Below are positions 5,688-9,168 of a stretch of DNA of 9,168 nt, piece after piece. Location: the NCBI GenBank assembly GCA_034429745.1, contig DAOUFY010000041.1, positions 1 to 9,168 of the forward strand, in the 5' to 3' direction. The stretch's first letter is position 1, and each line of letters starts with the position of its first letter. A program made the translations under genes and the position numbers. The stretch is from JBAXBF01 sp034429745. GTDB lineage: Bacteria; Chloroflexota; Anaerolineae; Anaerolineales; DRKV01. The notes beneath the pieces are model-generated. The model did no database searches. It had not been told where the DNA came from and saw nothing but the letters and a program-made list of their open reading frames with translations.

Positions 5688-7958
5688 TTATTGAACTACA
5701 CTAAAATTCATATAATCACTATAAGGACCCCATTTTCCCTCACTATAGGCCCTTACTTTGAACATGTAAAGTCCATTACTTAAAGCCAGTGGAGCGGTGT
5801 AGCGGCAAGGAACAGTTCCGCTACTGCATCCCGCAGCAGCTGGAGTAATGACAGTTCGAATCGGAAAACGTCCATTATTAGCTTGATAGACTAAAAGATA
5901 ATACCGGCTTGCCCTAGGCACAGGCTGCCAAGTGAAAACAGGACGACTGCCGCTTTGCGCATTAGGGCTAACGAGTATAACAGGCCGTTGGGGAGGCCTT
6001 ACGATAAAATTCTTAACTGCGGAAAATGTGCTGTCATTGCCATTTTCCCCTAATGCTTTTACCTTGAATCCATAGGATCCAGCACCTAATGGTGTCGGCT
6101 GTGAATAAGTGCAAATAGTCTCGTTACACTGTACCGGGACAGAATTTACCCATAATACTTTTCGTTGCAAATAATCAATGATCGAGATCGCATAACCTTT
6201 TGCCCCTTCAACTGCTTGCCAAGAATATTGCGGTAAATCCGTATTAATTAAACCATTTGGAGAAAGCAGCGTAGGGCTTTTTAGTTTATTGCCTTTCAAC
6301 TTAATCGAAAAAACCTTCCAGGCACTGAATTCTCCCCAGCCAGAAATATTCTTTGCTTTAACTCTAAATTGATATATTCCATCAGTCAACAAAAAGGGAA
6401 GAGTAAAACTGCAAACGCTATTTTGACAGTTGGGAACCACTTCTTGCTCAAACGGAGAGGTTGTACTGCTTCTATAGACATGCAAAAAGTAACTCGTTGC
6501 GCCATTTACTTGACGCCATTGAAACACAGGCTGACGGGTATTGGTTACATTTCCCTGTGGAGCAATCAATTGTGGCGCGGCTGGTGGCGGTATGATATCC
6601 AATACAAATGGTGTTGTGATGTGATGTCCTGCATTATCTTCAGTTCTTACCAAAATAGCAAAGCTCGTTTTTTCTTGAGAGCCTATTACACCATTAGTTA
6701 GTAATTGATTGCTTTCGATTTTAAAGTAAGCATTATCCTCTCCCCCGCTGCCTTGAACAAGTTGATAGGTGTAGTTTGTACCCTGGGGCTCGCCGCTGAA
6801 TATAGTCTGAAATTCACCTATTAAAGCCCCGGCAGGTTGATTTAACGGAACCTTTTGCGAAGACAAGGTAGTTGTCATCACTGAAGGTCCTAAGCGCGTT
6901 TTACTTAATGCGACATCATCTACATATATAGTAAAGGGATTTGGCTGAATCCAATCGGTGTAATGGTTAAGCGACCAATAAAGGGTATTATCACTCAGTA
7001 CTGTTGGATAACCGCTCACATGAAAGATTTCTACGCCATCTAGCCAAATCACAACTTCGCCATCATTATTTTGCCCACGCCGATAATAACCTTCTAAGTG
7101 AAACCATTGATTCGTTGGTACTTTTTTAATCGTTTGGGTAAACATTTTTTTCTGAGGAAATTCTAGATCCGGCCGGTAAAACAGTCGTATATCCAATCCG
7201 CTGCTCCCTTTAACAACATCCAAACAAAACATCGGCTGGCTATGATCACTATTGCCATCATAGGTGGATTTCCATTGCCAGATATTCCACCAATAGCGCG
7301 TCGAGATTTCTTGAGGGATATAATACCAAGCTGAATAATAATTATCTCCCTCCAATAGCAATTGATTCCATAAAAATAGAAATGCTGCGTATTCTCCCGA
7401 GGGTGATGGTTTAGTCGTATCTATGGTAAGCGCTGCTGCAAAATTGCCCTGATGGGCATAAGCTTTAGAGATAGTATATGAATCAGTTGGATTGCGTCTA
7501 ACAAATCCCCCATAGCTTTCATATTGGCTAAGATTTCCAGTTTCAAAGTCTGCTTTCCAAAGTAAGGAAGCAGACGCACTTTGCAATAAGCCTTGCGTTT
7601 CTGGAACCTGAACCGAAGGTGTAATTGTTATATTTGTTTCTGTTGGTATATCCGTAGTATTCTTTGAGGTTGGAGTATCTGTAACAGTTAAAACAACCGT
7701 TGGACTTTCAATTGAGATGATTTCAGGCTCAACAGTTGGTGTTAAGACAGGTATTTCTGCCGTTTGGGACACTGTTCCTTCTGTCGTCGCAGCGAGGGAT
7801 GTTTCAGGAGTGGGCGTAACGTCTTCTAATTGTTGAGCAACAGGTTCAGTGGTTTCTTCATTTCCTGTAATCGGGATCATCCCTTGTGGCCGGCAAGAGG
7901 TAAGAATGATAAATAAAATCAAAAGAGTGCTGCCGACATTGACAACTAATTTTCTCAC
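5688..7958 (-). CDS. Surface lipoprotein: polysaccharide-lyase/lectin-like jelly roll, cadherin-like domain and three Fn3-like repeats
   Basis: The 756-residue protein starts with GTG, 5 bases after GGGAGGA. A basic start and hydrophobic core end in the lipobox LTSC with Cys22, so it should be lipid-anchored on the outer face of the membrane. Residues about 26-125 are a Thr/Pro/Glu-rich stalk with PTP repeats. Residues about 131-352 look like a heparin-lyase-I/polysaccharide-lyase or LamG-type jelly roll: YYSAWYYIP (207-215), WNIWQWKS (224-231), GEVVIWLDGVEIF (300-312) and IYVDDVAL (344-351). Residues about 363-455 resemble a cadherin-like domain (TYQLVQGSGGEDNAYFKI, 397-414). Three Fn3-like repeats follow to the end. 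It could cleave or merely bind a surface glycan; catalytic residues cannot be assigned by eye. It follows an O-antigen ligase-like gene on the same strand and faces a secreted hydrolase gene, which supports a polysaccharide role. The PTP stalk is typical of Chloroflexota surface proteins. Confidence 0.75.
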   Translation of the reverse strand: MRKLVVNVGSTLLILFIILTSCRPQGMIPITGNEETTEPVAQQLEDVTPTPETSLAATTEGTVSQTAEIPVLTPTVEPEIISIESPTVVLTVTDTPTSKNTTDIPTETNITITPSVQVPETQGLLQSASASLLWKADFETGNLSQYESYGGFVRRNPTDSYTISKAYAHQGNFAAALTIDTTKPSPSGEYAAFLFLWNQLLLEGDNYYSAWYYIPQEISTRYWWNIWQWKSTYDGNSDHSQPMFCLDVVKGSSGLDIRLFYRPDLEFPQKKMFTQTIKKVPTNQWFHLEGYYRRGQNNDGEVVIWLDGVEIFHVSGYPTVLSDNTLYWSLNHYTDWIQPNPFTIYVDDVALSKTRLGPSVMTTTLSSQKVPLNQPAGALIGEFQTIFSGEPQGTNYTYQLVQGSGGEDNAYFKIESNQLLTNGVIGSQEKTSFAILVRTEDNAGHHITTPFVLDIIPPPAAPQLIAPQGNVTNTRQPVFQWRQVNGATSYFLHVYRSSTTSPFEQEVVPNCQNSVCSFTLPFLLTDGIYQFRVKAKNISGWGEFSAWKVFSIKLKGNKLKSPTLLSPNGLINTDLPQYSWQAVEGAKGYAISIIDYLQRKVLWVNSVPVQCNETICTYSQPTPLGAGSYGFKVKALGENGNDSTFSAVKNFIVRPPQRPVILVSPNAQSGSRPVFTWQPVPRASRYYLLVYQANNGRFPIRTVITPAAAGCSSGTVPCRYTAPLALSNGLYMFKVRAYSEGKWGPYSDYMNFSVVQ
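5694..6584 (-). repeat. Three tandem Fn3-like repeats, each with a conserved Cys pair
   Basis: Protein-level repeats in the C-terminal half of the lipoprotein, at residues about 459-552, 559-653 and 657-755. Each begins with a P-x-L/V-x-x-P start, has a W core residue (FQW, YSW, FTW) followed by V-x-G/R-A, a variable loop with two cysteines, and ends with G-x-Y-x-F-K/R-V-K/R-A. The first cysteines are at 511, 611 and 711, spaced exactly 100 residues apart; their partners are 516, 616 and 718. The nucleotide sequences have diverged, so the duplication is old. Such modules usually act as spacers or binders of glycans or proteins; the Cys pairs probably form disulfides outside the cell. Confidence 0.75.
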
Positions 7959-7959
7959 A

Positions 7960-7993
7960 AAAATCCTCCCTGCTTACATTTTAGGGAGGTTTT
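7960..7993 (-). promoter_or_regulatory. Hairpin masking the lipoprotein Shine-Dalgarno site (also terminator-like)
   Basis: Read on the minus strand, AAAACCTCCCT (7993-7983) pairs with AGGGAGG (7971-7965) and, after one bulged A, TTTT (7963-7960). That is 11 pairs around an 11-base loop. The 3' arm is the GGGAGGA Shine-Dalgarno site of the GTG-start lipoprotein gene. In a transcript reading through from the upstream ligase-like gene, the ribosome site would be buried. The GC-rich stem followed by a T run also resembles an intrinsic terminator placed at the start codon. A transcript from the promoter at 7978-8006 would begin after the 5' arm and be free to translate. The pairing is seen directly; the regulatory role is inferred. 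Confidence 0.55.
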
Positions 7994-8006
7994 ATCCATT
8001 AAGCAA
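7978..8006 (-). promoter_or_regulatory. Candidate promoter of the lipoprotein gene
   Basis: On the minus strand: -35 TTGCTT (8006-8001, only TTG matching), 17-base spacer, -10 TAAAAT (7983-7978, 5 of 6). The start would lie near 7971, giving a leader of about 12-15 bases that still includes the Shine-Dalgarno site. The weak -35 directly abutted by a palindrome is the usual arrangement for an activator-dependent promoter. Confidence 0.5.
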
Positions 8007-8030
8007 TCACCTATTAGTACTAATAGGTGA
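8007..8030. promoter_or_regulatory. Perfect 24-bp palindrome, likely regulator-binding site
   Basis: The half-site TCACCTATTAGT (8007-8018) is followed immediately by its exact reverse complement (8019-8030), with no spacer and no mismatch. It lies 24 bases past the ligase-like stop codon and touches the -35 of the candidate lipoprotein promoter. A loopless perfect palindrome fits a dimeric transcription factor operator better than an RNA hairpin, and no T run follows it, so it is not a good terminator. The regulator is not identifiable from the window. Confidence 0.65.
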
Positions 8031-8054
8031 CGATAGTAGTATTGGTGTTGGAAT

Positions 8055-9168
8055 TTATAAACGATAAATGGATTCATTGATCCCGATAATTAATCCCAGC
8101 AATGGAGTCCAAAATAAGCTCATAAAGACAGCATGAATGAGCCCAACCCAGATGGCACTGAAAACAGCTAAAGTAAAACCTAATACTGCCCCCCGAAAAT
8201 ATAGATCATCTACATCTTTGTACAACCTGAAACCGCGCCAAACAGCAAAGAAGAGAAAAGAAATAAAAAACAAATAACCTATCAAACCAGTTTTTATTGC
8301 TATCCATAAATGGCTGTTATGCAAGTAATATAATAATCCTTTCTCTTTTGCATCAACGTCATATATTGGGTCTCGATACTTTGCTCCTAACCCTAACCCG
8401 GTTACAGGATGTTTAATAATTTGGGGAATACCATAGACATATTCAAAATCTCTCCAACGAAGCGTCGATTCTCCTCCTGATACATAATTTTCAAAATTTG
8501 TTACAGAAAAAAATCGTTCAATAGAGGCATTAACAAGATGCGCTGGAGCTGAATCAGGAGCAGCAAGCACGGGCAGCAATACGATAGGCGAAAGGAAAAA
8601 TAATACTAAAAACCACTTCAGAATTCTCCATCGAATTTTCGCTTCGATAAAGAAGAGCAACATAAAAAGAGAAAATAGGGTTAATATCCAATGGGAGCGG
8701 CTGAAGGTTAAAATTACTCCAACGCCTAAAATAGCCCATTGGAACAGCCGTACAAAATGAGTAAACTTTATTTTCTGAATAAATAACAAGGTAGTTTGGA
8801 CAATAAAAGCAACCGTTATCAGTCCTTCGCCGGTTGTATCCATTAGCCGGGTTATTTGACTATACACTGTACCATCTGTAATGAGATGTTCTACTCTGCC
8901 TGGTAAGATTCTAATATTCGTACCTAAAATAAACTGAATAATCATTAATAAAGCTACAATTGTTGCGATCCATAGCAATCCTTTGACGATCCGCGAGAGG
9001 GCTTCAGAGTTTCTGATCAAATTCGTTGAAAGAAAAAAAGTTAGATAATAACTAATGATTCTCATCTCAGAAATAGCAATCTCTTCTTTAACACCTCCGT
9101 AAATTATGTGGTATATTGTTGTCCCAATTGCCCATAGGACAAATAAAAGCAAAGGCAAATCCAAGGGA
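8055..9168 (-). CDS. O-antigen ligase/polymerase-like membrane protein (WaaL/Wzy_C type), N-terminus beyond window
   Basis: A polytopic membrane protein with many hydrophobic segments and a large extracytoplasmic loop. The last 371 codons are in the window and the frame is open to the right edge. A TTG at 9164 could be read as a start, but the preceding codon (Pro) and the PLDLPLLLFVLW sequence look like the interior of an O-antigen ligase-type protein, so about 50-100 residues are probably missing. Counting from that TTG, features of the Wzy_C family are LTFSRSHW (152-159), the loop with GLGLGAKY (256-263) and HNSHLWIAIKTGLIGY (282-297). Family members join undecaprenyl-linked glycans to acceptors or polymerise repeat units; conserved Arg in the RS motif and His in the loop are important in WaaL. 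Substrate is unknown, and ligase versus polymerase cannot be decided by sequence alone. It precedes the surface lipoprotein gene, 96 bases apart, and probably ends a glycan-assembly operon. Confidence 0.85.
   Translation of the reverse strand, partial: PLDLPLLLFVLWAIGTTIYHIIYGGVKEEIAISEMRIISYYLTFFLSTNLIRNSEALSRIVKGLLWIATIVALLMIIQFILGTNIRILPGRVEHLITDGTVYSQITRLMDTTGEGLITVAFIVQTTLLFIQKIKFTHFVRLFQWAILGVGVILTFSRSHWILTLFSLFMLLFFIEAKIRWRILKWFLVLFFLSPIVLLPVLAAPDSAPAHLVNASIERFFSVTNFENYVSGGESTLRWRDFEYVYGIPQIIKHPVTGLGLGAKYRDPIYDVDAKEKGLLYYLHNSHLWIAIKTGLIGYLFFISFLFFAVWRGFRLYKDVDDLYFRGAVLGFTLAVFSAIWVGLIHAVFMSLFWTPLLGLIIGINESIYRL

Noticed and set aside
6369..6701. Plus-strand frame of 110 codons opposite the lipoprotein gene
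   Set aside because: It is antisense to well-formed Fn3-like and cadherin-like domains, has no clear ribosome site and no protein-like pattern.
1..9168. CRISPR array, tRNA, rRNA, insertion sequence or phage genes
   Set aside because: No regularly spaced repeats, no cloverleaf-like sequence, and no transposase, integrase or terminal inverted repeats were seen. The phage-like motif in the hydrolase is a domain inside an otherwise non-phage protein.

Overview
The window suggests a low-to-moderate GC bacterium, most plausibly a member of Chloroflexota (Anaerolineae-like). The pointers are a lipoprotein with a Pro/Thr/Glu-rich 'PTPT' stalk followed by jelly-roll and Fn3-type domains, a ribosomal protein S12 with the roughly 15-residue N-terminal insertion known from Bacillus-type S12, and strong Shine-Dalgarno sites on most genes. 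The phylum call is inference from sequence style; no phylogeny was run.

Positions 1-3171 (minus strand) hold the classic str operon in the order rpsL-rpsG-fusA-tuf. tuf is cut by the left window edge. The genes are tightly packed (gaps of 9, 38 and 26 bases). They appear to be driven by a very good housekeeping promoter (TTGACG-17-TAAAAT with an extended TG) at 3293-3321, followed by a leader of about 115 bases with two hairpins.

Positions 3172-3559 form a divergent intergenic region. On the plus strand it carries a second strong promoter (TTGACA-17-TACACT) so close to the next gene that the mRNA should be almost leaderless. That gene (3560-5572, plus) encodes a 670-residue secreted protein. 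It resembles uncharacterised TIM-barrel 'putative glycoside hydrolases', with a small beta domain inserted early in the barrel, a carbohydrate-binding-like beta sandwich and a C-terminal beta domain.

Positions 5688-9168 (minus strand, convergent with the hydrolase gene) hold two further envelope-polysaccharide genes. A truncated polytopic O-antigen ligase/polymerase-like protein (Wzy_C/WaaL type) runs off the right edge. Downstream of it is a 756-residue lipoprotein with a polysaccharide-lyase/lectin-like jelly roll, a cadherin-like domain and three Fn3-like repeats, each with a Cys pair on an exact 100-residue period. The 96-base gap between them is dense in signals: a perfect 24-bp palindrome touching the -35 of a candidate promoter, and a hairpin whose 3' arm is the Shine-Dalgarno site of the lipoprotein gene.

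Overall reading: a housekeeping translation operon next to the edge of an exopolysaccharide or cell-surface glycan locus, in which a polymerase/ligase, a surface-anchored glycan-binding or lyase protein and a secreted glycosidase could make, hold and trim the same polymer. That joint role is inferred from domain content and position only.
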